64,000 nt of DNA. Source: Symbiodolus clandestinus. GTDB lineage: Bacteria; Pseudomonadota; Gammaproteobacteria; Enterobacterales; G038960095. Position numbers and translations under genes: made by a program. This document shows, piece by piece, positions 1 to 7,891 of this stretch. Each line of letters begins with the position of its first letter. Positions within the stretch are counted from its first letter, which is position 1. Location of the stretch: the NCBI GenBank assembly GCA_038960095.1, contig CP152425.1:1054001-1118000 (forward strand), read 5' to 3'. The notes below the pieces were generated by a model. It saw only the letters and a program-made list of their open reading frames with translations, searched no databases and was not told the origin of the DNA.

Positions 1-208
1 TCCTCCCCCTGGAAACACTGTGATATGGCGGGGAATCCGTCGTCTAACGGATATCCAGCTCGGTTACGAACTCGCTCGTGAGAGATGTGGGTAATTGCAA
101 GTTTATCCCACACGCTTACAATGATACCCAAACTTTAAGTCAGCACGCCTTGAAGCTTTTAGAGTCCATAGAATTTGACTTGAAAGAGTATACTCGCCTA
201 AAAAGGTG

Positions 209-829
209 ATGCCTGAAGCCTATCAGATCTACGTTATCTCTCAGGAAAAAAAGAGATAGTATGTTCTCATTCCAGGCTGGCTTATTTCTCTTGCTACCTT
301 CCCAGGCGTGGTTATTCATGAAATCGCTCATCGTTTCTTTGCGGATTTATTAAATATTCCTGTCTATCGAGTTAATTATTTTACACTAAATAATGGTAAT
401 GATGGTGGCGGTATAGAGCTTTCCCCGACTGACAGTGTAAAAGCAGCCCTATTAGTTGCGCTAGGACCCTTGATCATTAACACCTTACTATGTGCTATCA
501 TCAGCTTTCCGCTTGCTAGCCTATTAGAGGGTAATAAAAACTTCTTATAAAAGCTATTGGCTTGGCTAGGAATATCGATAGGCATGTATGCGATTCCTAG
601 TAACAGTGATTTGGATTATCTGTTAAATGTTGTTAAACAACAAGCTGCTAATGATCGGATTATTAAGGATTCAACCATCAATAACCCAGTTTCTGGGTCT
701 ATTCGGTTACTGGTTTTTTTTATTAAGATCATTAACTTATTAAGATTCTTGTGGGTTGATCTCCTCTATGCGGCATTGATTAGCCAAGTAATCTCTTATT
801 GTGTCAAGCAACTGATAGTATTTGGGTAG
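209..829 (+). pseudogene. Membrane zinc metalloprotease, interrupted by two in-frame stops
   Basis: One reading frame runs from an ATG at 209 to a stop at 827-829 and is broken only by a TAG at 257-259 and a TAA at 548-550. Read through, it gives about 205 residues. The first section carries FPGVVIHEIAH, a HExxH zinc site next to a hydrophobic stretch. It is followed by a Gly-rich segment, a hydrophobic helix (ALLVALGPLIINTLL), then WLGISIGMYAIPSN and a last hydrophobic segment. This order resembles small integral-membrane metalloproteases in which the HExxH lies in or near a transmembrane helix. I recognise the general type but not a named member. Frame and motifs survive, so inactivation looks recent, or sequencing errors created the stops. 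A short product starting at the GTG at 308 would still hold the HExxH site. No substrate or partner is suggested by the neighbours. Confidence 0.5.
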
Positions 830-916
830 GACTGATAATAAGGTTTTTGGTTGCCGATGGTTTTATCGGTGTATCGTATTTAAGCGGCAGCGTTTAAATG
901 ACAGTTCACACTGTTT

Positions 917-2266
917 TTAGCACCGAAAGCTCAGCCGCTGCCCCGGTTGCTGTCCGGTCAGCTTCCCCTGCTGGTAGACCATAACCCCATTGACCCAGGT
1001 GGTGTCAATGGTGCTGTGAAAAGTCTCGCCGGTCAGCGGTGACCAACCACAGTGGTAAAGCAGCTCCGATGCGCGCACTTGGGTGGGTTGTTGTAAATCC
1101 ACTAACACCAGATCAGCCCAAAAGCCTTCTCGTAGGTATCCCCGATCAATCACTTGAAAGCGCTCAGCCACCGCGTGGCTGGTTTTTTGCACAATTAATT
1201 CCAATGATAGCTGCCCACGATGGTAATACTCTAGCAGCATTAATAGGGCATGCTGTACCAAAGGTAACCCGGACGGTGCTTTGAGGTAGGGTTGCTGTTT
1301 TTCTTCCCAAGTGTGCGGTGCGTGGTCAGTTGCAATAATATCCAGTATGCCCGTCTGTAATCCCACTAACAGCGCTTGTTGGTGATGAGCCGCTTTAATC
1401 GATGGATTACATTTGATCTGATGCCCTAGGCGTTGGTAATCCTGTTGATTAAAGAACAGATGGTGTACACAGACTTCAGCGGTGATCGTTTTAGATCGTA
1501 AATCATCGAGTGTCATTGCTGGGGTTAGCAACACTAGTTCATCTGCGGTGGTGAGGTGTAGGAGGTGTAACCGGGTACCATATTGTTGTGCCAAAGAGAC
1601 TGCTAGGCGTGAAGAGCGTAGGCAGGCTTCTGTGGAGCGGATTTCGGCATGCGCTTGCGGGGGAATGGCATGGCCATAACGTTGATAAAAGGCAGCCTCG
1701 GCTGCTTGAATGGTAGGGGTATCTTCACAATGAGTAGCCACCAACAGCGGCGTGCCGGCAAAAATTTTGCGCAAATTAGACTCGTTATCCACCAGTAAAT
1801 CGCCGGTGGAAGCGCCCATGAAAATTTTAATGCCACAGGTTTGGCCAGGTTGTAACCGCTGGATTTCATCTAGATTATCCGCTGTTGCTCCCAGGTAAAA
1901 GCTGTAATTGGCCACAGAGCTGGTAGCAGCGCGGACATATTTATCCTCTAAGGCTTGGCGGGTAATTGTCGGTGGATTAACATTAGGCATCTCCATAAAG
2001 CTGGTGATACCACCAGCGACTGCTGCTCGAGATTCACTGGCAATATTACCTTTGCTAGGAAAACCCGGCTCACGGAAATGGACTTGGTCATCAATCAGAC
2101 CGGGTAGTAGGTATTTACCAGTTGCTTCAACAATTTGGGTACCCCTTGGAGCAGTAATTGTGGGAGCAATTTGCTGAATACGGCCCTGTTGGATCAATAA
2201 GTCGGCTTCATTAACACGCCCTTCATTAACTAAAGTAGCCCCTTTGATAAGAAATGATGCTGTCAT
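917..2266 (-). CDS. pyrC: Dihydroorotase, class I-like (PyrC)
   Basis: Amidohydrolase of about 449 residues that cyclises carbamoyl aspartate to dihydroorotate in pyrimidine synthesis. The metal-binding HxH is in the segment DDQVHFREPG. A candidate carboxylated lysine is in GIKIFMGAS, further metal histidines are in ATHCEDT and HLLHLTT, and the catalytic Asp is in ATDHAPHTWEEKQ. The sequence is of the longer type seen in Pseudomonas and Bacteroidetes rather than the roughly 348-residue PyrC of E. coli. The ATG at 2264-2266 gives MTASFLIKGATLVNEG, which fits the family N-terminus; a TTG at 2299 would add 11 residues. The gene is divergent from hinT and has no partner in an operon. Allantoinase or hydantoinase activity cannot be excluded from motifs alone, but the CNPSIK and LPLVQ segments favour dihydroorotase. 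Confidence 0.85.
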   Translation of the reverse strand: MTASFLIKGATLVNEGRVNEADLLIQQGRIQQIAPTITAPRGTQIVEATGKYLLPGLIDDQVHFREPGFPSKGNIASESRAAVAGGITSFMEMPNVNPPTITRQALEDKYVRAATSSVANYSFYLGATADNLDEIQRLQPGQTCGIKIFMGASTGDLLVDNESNLRKIFAGTPLLVATHCEDTPTIQAAEAAFYQRYGHAIPPQAHAEIRSTEACLRSSRLAVSLAQQYGTRLHLLHLTTADELVLLTPAMTLDDLRSKTITAEVCVHHLFFNQQDYQRLGHQIKCNPSIKAAHHQQALLVGLQTGILDIIATDHAPHTWEEKQQPYLKAPSGLPLVQHALLMLLEYYHRGQLSLELIVQKTSHAVAERFQVIDRGYLREGFWADLVLVDLQQPTQVRASELLYHCGWSPLTGETFHSTIDTTWVNGVMVYQQGKLTGQQPGQRLSFRC

Positions 2267-2383
2267 AGTACTCGCAATGGTATAGGATTCTGGTGGCAAT
2301 TAAAAAATCGCTTGCCATCAGTGCCGTTAATGATACTGTTACCCGCACAATAGTATACGCGGTTTATTGAGAGAGAGAAACCA

Positions 2384-2737
2384 ATGGTGACTGAAAATTC
2401 TTTATTTATGCAAATTGTACAACGCCAGTGTCCAGCGGATATTGTTTATCAGGATGAACAAGTAACAGCATTTCGAGATATTGCACCACAAGCCCCTGTT
2501 CATTTGTTAATTGTGCCTAACCACGTAATAAAAACCTTGAATGATTTACAAACAACGGATGTTAATTTAGTAGGACAGATGATTCTAGTGGCTACTCAAT
2601 TAGCTCAGCAAGAAGGGATTTCAGAAGCAGGTTATCGATTGATTATTAACTGTAATCAACACGGTGGTCAACTAGTTCCCCATTTACATCTTCATTTGGT
2701 GGGTGGGCACCCGTTAGGACCGATGCTAAGTAACTAG
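2384..2737 (+). CDS. hinT: HIT-family purine nucleoside phosphoramidase HinT
   Basis: Small cytosolic nucleotide hydrolase of 117 residues, the normal HinT length. The family hydrolyses AMP-lysine and adenosine phosphoramidates, and a covalent nucleotidyl-histidine intermediate forms on the central His of the HxHxH triad. The triad is plain near residues 100-104 (PHLHLHLVGG). The N-terminal half has the expected FRDIAPQAPVHLLIVP nucleotide-binding segment. The last residues (HPLGPMLSN) are close to those of enterobacterial HinT. The start is the ATG after a purine-rich GAGAGAGAAA stretch. It is transcribed away from the dihydroorotase gene and followed by a long AT-rich gap before hns, so it is probably monocistronic. 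Confidence 0.93.
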   Translation: MVTENSLFMQIVQRQCPADIVYQDEQVTAFRDIAPQAPVHLLIVPNHVIKTLNDLQTTDVNLVGQMILVATQLAQQEGISEAGYRLIINCNQHGGQLVPHLHLHLVGGHPLGPMLSN

Positions 2738-3179
2738 GAAGTGATAGTATAGTAAGACAACAGTTTTAAAACGGTGTTTAAAAGGATTGCATAGGGGGAG
2801 GATTGACCGCCCCCAGTCAACCGGATAGATAATGTCTCAGGGGGAGCATCAGAGGGAATGTGTACAACCCTGGAAGATTGAGTTTAGATTAAAATTATTT
2901 ATTTTTTTGAAGGACATAGTGGGATAACACAAATTTTTCCTTTAACTTAATTATGTGATACAGATGCTTTGCAAAAAGCTATTAGCTATCCAAAAGACAG
3001 TTGTACTTTTTTCTTTTTTAGCGCTATAAAATTTATTGATTTAAAAAGCACAATAAAAAACTTGTTGTAATCCGTAAAAACAGTCACAATAAGAAAGAAG
3101 AAGTTATCAACGTCTGGTAATTCCTTCGATCCGTTTCCTATCGGAATAAAGTTTTGGTAATTAGATTAATGGAGATTTC
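2738..3179. other. Non-coding AT-rich region upstream of hns
   Basis: No open frame is supported in these 442 bases. The left part holds a GC-rich patch with inverted G5/C5 runs near 2790-2815. The right part (about 2885-3170) is strongly AT-rich with repeated A and T runs, the kind of curved, H-NS-binding DNA expected in an autoregulated hns promoter. I cannot place the promoter boxes with confidence. Confidence 0.4.
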
Positions 3180-3587
3180 ATGTCTGCCGAGATTTTTAAA
3201 GTATTACACAACATTCGAACCTTACGAGCCTATGCCCGTGAACTAACGATTGATGCATTGGACGAGATATTGGAAAAAGTGAAGACTGTTGTTGAAGAGC
3301 GTCGTCAAGATGAACTACAGGCTCAGGTTTATAAGCAGGAGCATGAACAGAAATTGCAGCAATATCGTAATATGCTACTAGCGGATGGTATCGACCCCAA
3401 TGAATTGTTGATGCCGGGTATGGCTAAAGTTGGAAAACGTCGGGCACCTAGACCAGCGAAATATGAATATATAGAGAATGGAGAACACAAGACCTGGACA
3501 GGGCAAGGTCGTACTCCAGCTGCTATCAAACAGGCAATTGAACGGGAAGGTAAAAGTTTAGAATTTTTTTTAATTAAAGAGGAGTAA
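3180..3587 (+). CDS. hns: Nucleoid-associated silencer H-NS
   Basis: Protein of 135 residues, matching E. coli H-NS in length and layout. Residues 1-65 form the coiled-coil dimerisation and oligomerisation region (MSAEIFKVLHNIRTLRAYAR). A flexible linker with basic KRRAPRPAKY follows, and the C-terminal DNA-binding domain has the TWTGQGRTP loop that inserts into the minor groove of AT-rich DNA. H-NS silences xenogeneic and stress genes and shapes the nucleoid. Keeping it in a shrinking genome fits the presence of AT-rich acquired genes such as the orphan at 24,336-25,331. The start is an ATG behind AATGGAGATTTC. It is a single gene, convergent with arcB, and probably negatively autoregulated through the AT-rich upstream region. 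Confidence 0.95.
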   Translation: MSAEIFKVLHNIRTLRAYARELTIDALDEILEKVKTVVEERRQDELQAQVYKQEHEQKLQQYRNMLLADGIDPNELLMPGMAKVGKRRAPRPAKYEYIENGEHKTWTGQGRTPAAIKQAIEREGKSLEFFLIKEE

Positions 3588-3598
3588 TCTGTCTTTTC

Positions 3599-3637
3599 TA
3601 GGGCCGCTTGCAAACAATAAAATTAAAAGAGGCCCTA
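3599..3637. terminator. Possible bidirectional hairpin between hns and arcB
   Basis: TAGGGCC at 3599-3605 pairs with GGCCCTA at 3631-3637, with an AT-rich loop of 25 bases between them. It lies between convergent hns and arcB and overlaps the arcB stop codon. The arms also resemble the ends of the local IS5 element (CTAGGGCC), so an IS scar is an alternative. Confidence 0.3.
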
Positions 3638-5857
3638 ACAACCCTGCTTTTTCAGCCAGTTTTTTAAGTATTCTACGTCTTGTAGCCATTGTTGGGATAG
3701 TTGATTGACCTTTTGTGCCACCAGTTGCCAAGAATCAGGTAACACCGCCTGCTCTATCTGTAGTGCAAGTTGTTGTAATCGCTGTAAACCCATACTGCCG
3801 CAAGCGCCCTGAATCTTATGGGCGATTTCCCGTAGTGGTCCTGGCTGACGCATCTCTAGTTGCGCTTTAAGAGTGGATAAGTAGTTTGGCAAAGTAGTTT
3901 CTAATAGCGTGATATTACTAGCAAGGCTAGCAGCACCCAGTAATGATAAATAATCTTTTAGGATAACGAAATCAATGATTGCCGCGGGAGGATGTAGGGT
4001 GCCATTCTCAGAGGACTGCTTCGAAAAGCTTTCAGGGAGGTATTGTTTGATAATGGCCATAAAATTTTCGATCGATAAGGGTTTTTGTAAAAATGCATCC
4101 ATACCCTGAGTTTGATATTGATCGAGATCGAGAGTTGCTTGCGCGGTTAAAGCGACTAGGGGAGGCAACTGTTTATTAGGGTAAGCTTTACGCAATTGTT
4201 TAACAAGCTCAAAGCCGTTCATATCAGGTAATCGGATATCCACTAACACTAACTGATGGTTTTCAAAAGAAAACTTGGCTAGTGCTTGTTCACCGGTAGT
4301 CGCAATATCCACTTGGCAACCCAGCTGCTTGAGCAGCGCTTCAGCGATGGTGATATTAATTTCCGTATCTTCAACCAGCAGTACCTGAATGGCTTTGAGA
4401 CTGGGCAGGTGTGCAATCGAATCAATCTCTGAAAGTGCTAAGGAGGGTTGTGATGGGATTTTTAGGGTAAAGCAACTCCCTTTTCCTAGCAGACTGTGTA
4501 CAGTTAGATCACCGCCCATTAAGGTTGCTAATTGTTTAGAGAGGGCTAGACCAATTCCTGCTCCCATAGGATTATTCAGTCCAGGTTGTCCTTTAACCTG
4601 GTAGTACATGGCGAATATTTTAGATTGCTCAGATGCTGAGATCCCGATGCCACTATCGGTGACGGCAAAGTGAAGGATTGTGTTACTTGAAGTAGGGAAG
4701 TAGACTCGTAAAGTGACTTCACCGGCTGAGGTGAATTTCACCGCATTACTGAGTAAATTCCATAAAATTTGTCGTAACCGTGTTCCATCAACGATTATCC
4801 ATTGAGGGAGATCGGGACCTAGCTGTAGGGTAAACAGCAAGCCTTTAGATTCTACTAAAGTTTTCCCCAAATCAACTAGCTCCTCTAAAAAACAGCTCAG
4901 TGATAACGCTTCAGGCAGTAACTGGATCCGTTGCTGCTCAATTTTATCTAAACTAACGATATCATTAACGATGTGGTTTAGAGTTAAAGCACTCAGATAA
5001 ATAGTTTTTAAATAGCGCTGCTGCAGTGCTTGATCGAGATTTCCTTCGCGAATTAAGCGGCTTAGTCCAACAATGCCACTAAGCGGGGTACGTAACTCAT
5101 GGCTGATGGTTGCCATAAAATGGCTCTTACTTAGGTTGGCTTGCTCTAGGGCTATTTGCGCATCTTTATGATCGGTAATATCACGGCCAAAGCCTAGGAG
5201 TCCGCGCTGCTGCTGGACGCGATCATAAAAGGGTACTTTACGGATTTCAAAGTAGGCCTGGCGGCCGTCTGGATAGGGTAACCACTGCTCATAGGTCACT
5301 GCTCGATTGGTTTGAAATAGCTGTCGATTGGTTTCAATATCCTGTTGAGCAATAGTTTTAGGATAAAGATCTTGAGGAGTCAGGCCCATCAGTTGCTGTT
5401 GGCTCTTACCAATCAGTAGTTCCATCGCTCGATTACAGTTAAAAAGCTGGTTGGCTTCATTACAGCAATAGAGTAGATCAGGTGAAGTATCCAAAAAAGA
5501 GCGTAAAAGAGTTGCCTGATGGGCTAAATAGACTTGTGCTTGTCCTCGTTGGGTGATAGCCAATTCTAAATCAGTGATAGCTTGCTGATATAATTTTTCA
5601 GCTCGCATTTGTGCTTGTAAATGTTGCGTTAACTGCTTGGTATGGTGCTGCTGTTGACAAATAATTCCTAAGCTAGCTAGCGTAGCGATGGTCCAAACCA
5701 ATCGGCAACAGGTAAACGATAACCAGCGATCCCAAAGTAGTAGGGCCAGTAACAACAGGGCTAAGCCATAGGGAAATAGACGCTGGCAATGGGTTAACCC
5801 TTTAAAAACAGCAGAGCGTGCTGTTTGGTAATAGGAATAAAATCTCTGATCATTCAT
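3635..5857 (-). CDS. arcB: Aerobic respiration control sensor hybrid kinase ArcB
   Basis: Tripartite inner-membrane sensor kinase of 740 residues, about 40 shorter than E. coli ArcB. Two transmembrane segments (about 28-43 and 52-68) are followed by a linker coiled coil and a PAS domain (about 115-230, ending GFGRDITDHK). The HisKA box SHELRTPLSG has the phospho-acceptor at His253. Then come the ATPase domain (N-box LSNAVKF, G-box DSGIG), a receiver domain with the phospho-Asp in VLVDIRLPDMNG, and a C-terminal HPt domain with the His in IAHKIQGACGS. In the family it phosphorylates ArcA under reducing conditions to repress aerobic metabolism. PAS cysteines lie at 131, 132 and 141, not obviously at the two redox positions known in E. 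coli. arcA is not in this window. Confidence 0.92.
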   Translation of the reverse strand: MNDQRFYSYYQTARSAVFKGLTHCQRLFPYGLALLLLALLLWDRWLSFTCCRLVWTIATLASLGIICQQQHHTKQLTQHLQAQMRAEKLYQQAITDLELAITQRGQAQVYLAHQATLLRSFLDTSPDLLYCCNEANQLFNCNRAMELLIGKSQQQLMGLTPQDLYPKTIAQQDIETNRQLFQTNRAVTYEQWLPYPDGRQAYFEIRKVPFYDRVQQQRGLLGFGRDITDHKDAQIALEQANLSKSHFMATISHELRTPLSGIVGLSRLIREGNLDQALQQRYLKTIYLSALTLNHIVNDIVSLDKIEQQRIQLLPEALSLSCFLEELVDLGKTLVESKGLLFTLQLGPDLPQWIIVDGTRLRQILWNLLSNAVKFTSAGEVTLRVYFPTSSNTILHFAVTDSGIGISASEQSKIFAMYYQVKGQPGLNNPMGAGIGLALSKQLATLMGGDLTVHSLLGKGSCFTLKIPSQPSLALSEIDSIAHLPSLKAIQVLLVEDTEINITIAEALLKQLGCQVDIATTGEQALAKFSFENHQLVLVDIRLPDMNGFELVKQLRKAYPNKQLPPLVALTAQATLDLDQYQTQGMDAFLQKPLSIENFMAIIKQYLPESFSKQSSENGTLHPPAAIIDFVILKDYLSLLGAASLASNITLLETTLPNYLSTLKAQLEMRQPGPLREIAHKIQGACGSMGLQRLQQLALQIEQAVLPDSWQLVAQKVNQLSQQWLQDVEYLKNWLKKQGC

Positions 5858-5870
5858 GAAATACAGTTAA

Positions 5871-7283
5871 TCATGTACTTTCTCTGGTAAGTCCTACGGT
5901 TTTTTTTGACGATAATAGGGTGATTCGTTGTATCCATACCAGTCGTAGCAGCAGTAAAATAGCGGCGCTGGTGATTCCAATAATGAAACCACACCAGATA
6001 CCATTGGCACCCATTTTTGGTACCCAATAATCGGTTAATCCCAAAATATAGCAGCTGGAAAGCCCTAATATCCAATAGGATATTAGAGTCATTACAAAAG
6101 CTGCTAAAGTATCTTTGTAGCCACGCAAAATCCCATTAGCAACCACCTGTAGAGCGTCAAAACATTGGTAGACGGCGGAAAATAGTAGTAGTTGGCCAGC
6201 AATAGTAATAACAGTAGGGTCACTGATACGAAAGGCAGCGATTGAATCACGAAACACCATGGTTAATATAGCCGTTGCAATGGCAATACAAAGCCCTAAT
6301 ACTAAACCAGCATAAGCAGCGGTTTTAGCTTTTTGGGGAAGCTGTTCTCCAAGGCAGTGGCTAACACGAATGCTACTGGCAATGGCAATGGAAAAAGGTA
6401 GAGTAAAAACGACTGAGCTAAAAGCCATGGCTACCTGATGTCCAGCTATCCACTGTTTTCCTAGGGGAACGATCATGAATAGTGGAGCAACGGTAAATAA
6501 GGTAACTTCAAAAAAATAGGAGAAGCCGATTGGTAATCCTAAGCACAATAATTTACTTAAGGCAACTAAATTAGGAGCTTCCCAATAGGGCAGCAATTGC
6601 CAAGTTTGTTGTTGTCCTTTTTTTACCATATAACCCAATAGGAATAAAAACAGCAACCAGTAAATGATGACGGTAGCCACTGCACAACCCACACTACCTA
6701 AAGCGGGTGCTCCAAATTTACCATGGATAAAAATGTAGTTAGCAATGATATTAATCACTAACCCGATCAAACCGATTCCCATAGGGGGAATTGGTTTAGA
6801 AAGTCCTTCACACAGACAACGAAGTACTAAGTAAAGGAGGTAGCTGGGGACTCCATAAATCATAACAGACAGGTAGCGCTGAGTTAATTCAGCCAACTCT
6901 GTGCTCATATTAGGAATAAATGGTAAGAACCAACTGGTGCAGCAGAGAAGCCCTATCAAGGGAAGCGAAATTAGCAGCGCTAACCAAAATCCTTGCCAGA
7001 CATGATGTTTAATGAGATGCTGTTGGTTAGCTCCATTGAGTTGGCCAATGATAGGTGTTAAAGCTTGAAGTACTCCTTGACCCAGTAAGATGATAGGCAG
7101 CCAGATGAGGCTTGCGGTTCCAACTGCTGATAGATCAGTCACGCTCACTTCGGCGGCCATTACAGAATCGGCGTAATTAACGGCAACTTGGCTAAATTGC
7201 GTAATGAATACTGGCAAAGCTAATTGTACCAGTGCCTGGGTTTCGCTGTGATATTTTTGCACCGCTAGTTCCTTTTTTTGCAA
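5871..7283 (-). CDS. mdtK: MATE-family multidrug/Na+ antiporter MdtK (NorM type)
   Basis: Inner-membrane exporter of 470 residues with about 12 hydrophobic helices, the NorM/MdtK topology. The N-terminal segment LALPVFITQFSQVAVNYADSVMAA matches the first helix of the family (shown here without implying identity over the rest), and the VSVTDLSAVG turn follows. The family couples Na+ or H+ entry to export of cationic drugs and metabolites. The gene lies 13 bases upstream of arcB on the same strand, so the two may be co-transcribed. The C-terminus is unusually basic (LLSSKKTVGLTREST). The nearest other family would be DinF-type MATE proteins, but length and N-terminus favour MdtK. Confidence 0.88.
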   Translation of the reverse strand: MQKKELAVQKYHSETQALVQLALPVFITQFSQVAVNYADSVMAAEVSVTDLSAVGTASLIWLPIILLGQGVLQALTPIIGQLNGANQQHLIKHHVWQGFWLALLISLPLIGLLCCTSWFLPFIPNMSTELAELTQRYLSVMIYGVPSYLLYLVLRCLCEGLSKPIPPMGIGLIGLVINIIANYIFIHGKFGAPALGSVGCAVATVIIYWLLFLFLLGYMVKKGQQQTWQLLPYWEAPNLVALSKLLCLGLPIGFSYFFEVTLFTVAPLFMIVPLGKQWIAGHQVAMAFSSVVFTLPFSIAIASSIRVSHCLGEQLPQKAKTAAYAGLVLGLCIAIATAILTMVFRDSIAAFRISDPTVITIAGQLLLFSAVYQCFDALQVVANGILRGYKDTLAAFVMTLISYWILGLSSCYILGLTDYWVPKMGANGIWCGFIIGITSAAILLLLRLVWIQRITLLSSKKTVGLTREST

Positions 7284-7403
7284 TGCCGAGAGTATAACAC
7301 CGTTATTGTAGCGAACCTACGAGTTGTATTGTACCTGCCGCACGCAATTATAGCTGCTTTTGTTGTAATAAAATTTTACTCTAGTACTGATATTTTAGTT
7401 ATT

Positions 7404-7874
7404 TCAACGGTAGCGGATATTCTCTAGTTCCAGTAGCTTCCGTTTACTCGCCAACCCCCAACGGTAGCCGGTTAAATAGTTGCCCAGACCTAAAACTCGA
7501 TGGCACGGGAGTATCACCATCCAGGGATTGGCACCGACTGCAGCACCAACCGCTCGAGCTGCCTGCGGACGGTTGATACTTCGAGCTAATTCTCCATAAG
7601 TAGAGTGCTTTCCATAAGGGATTTGCGTAAGCGCTTGCCAGACCTGCTGTTGGAAAGGGGTTCCTCTGGTAGCCAATGGAATGTCCTGAAAATTAACCAT
7701 TTCACCTTGAAAGTAGGCCTGTAGCCGGACTGTAAGCTGGTGTATTAAGGCACTCTCTTTAGGCAAGAGAGTCTGACGATTATTATCGTCGTTTGGGGTA
7801 ATTTGCCATACACTATGAGCATCGGTAATGATAGCAAGGGTACCAATAGGTGATGGGTAGTAGCAGACATGCAT
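7404..7874 (-). CDS. ogt: Methylated-DNA--protein-cysteine methyltransferase Ogt
   Basis: Suicide repair enzyme of 156 residues that moves the alkyl group from O6-alkylguanine or O4-alkylthymine to its own cysteine. The active site is VILPCHRVLG in the C-terminal half, preceded by the family motif TPFQQQVWQALTQIPYG and the helix-turn-helix segment RPQAARAVGAAVGANP. The size and lack of an Ada regulatory domain indicate Ogt rather than Ada. It is divergently arranged with yoaA, whose start is only 18 bases away, so the two probably share a short regulatory region. One repair gene sits beside another DNA-repair helicase. Confidence 0.93.
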   Translation of the reverse strand: MHVCYYPSPIGTLAIITDAHSVWQITPNDDNNRQTLLPKESALIHQLTVRLQAYFQGEMVNFQDIPLATRGTPFQQQVWQALTQIPYGKHSTYGELARSINRPQAARAVGAAVGANPWMVILPCHRVLGLGNYLTGYRWGLASKRKLLELENIRYR

Positions 7875-7891
7875 AGTAAGCGCTCAGAATC

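Noticed and set aside
209..829. Stop-codon reassignment or read-through as an explanation of the in-frame stops
   Set aside because: Neighbouring genes use TAG, TAA and TGA normally as terminal stops; recoding is not needed.
2384..2737. Possible galactose-1-phosphate uridylyltransferase fragment (HIT motif)
   Set aside because: Length and C-terminal HxHxH place it in HinT, not GalT.
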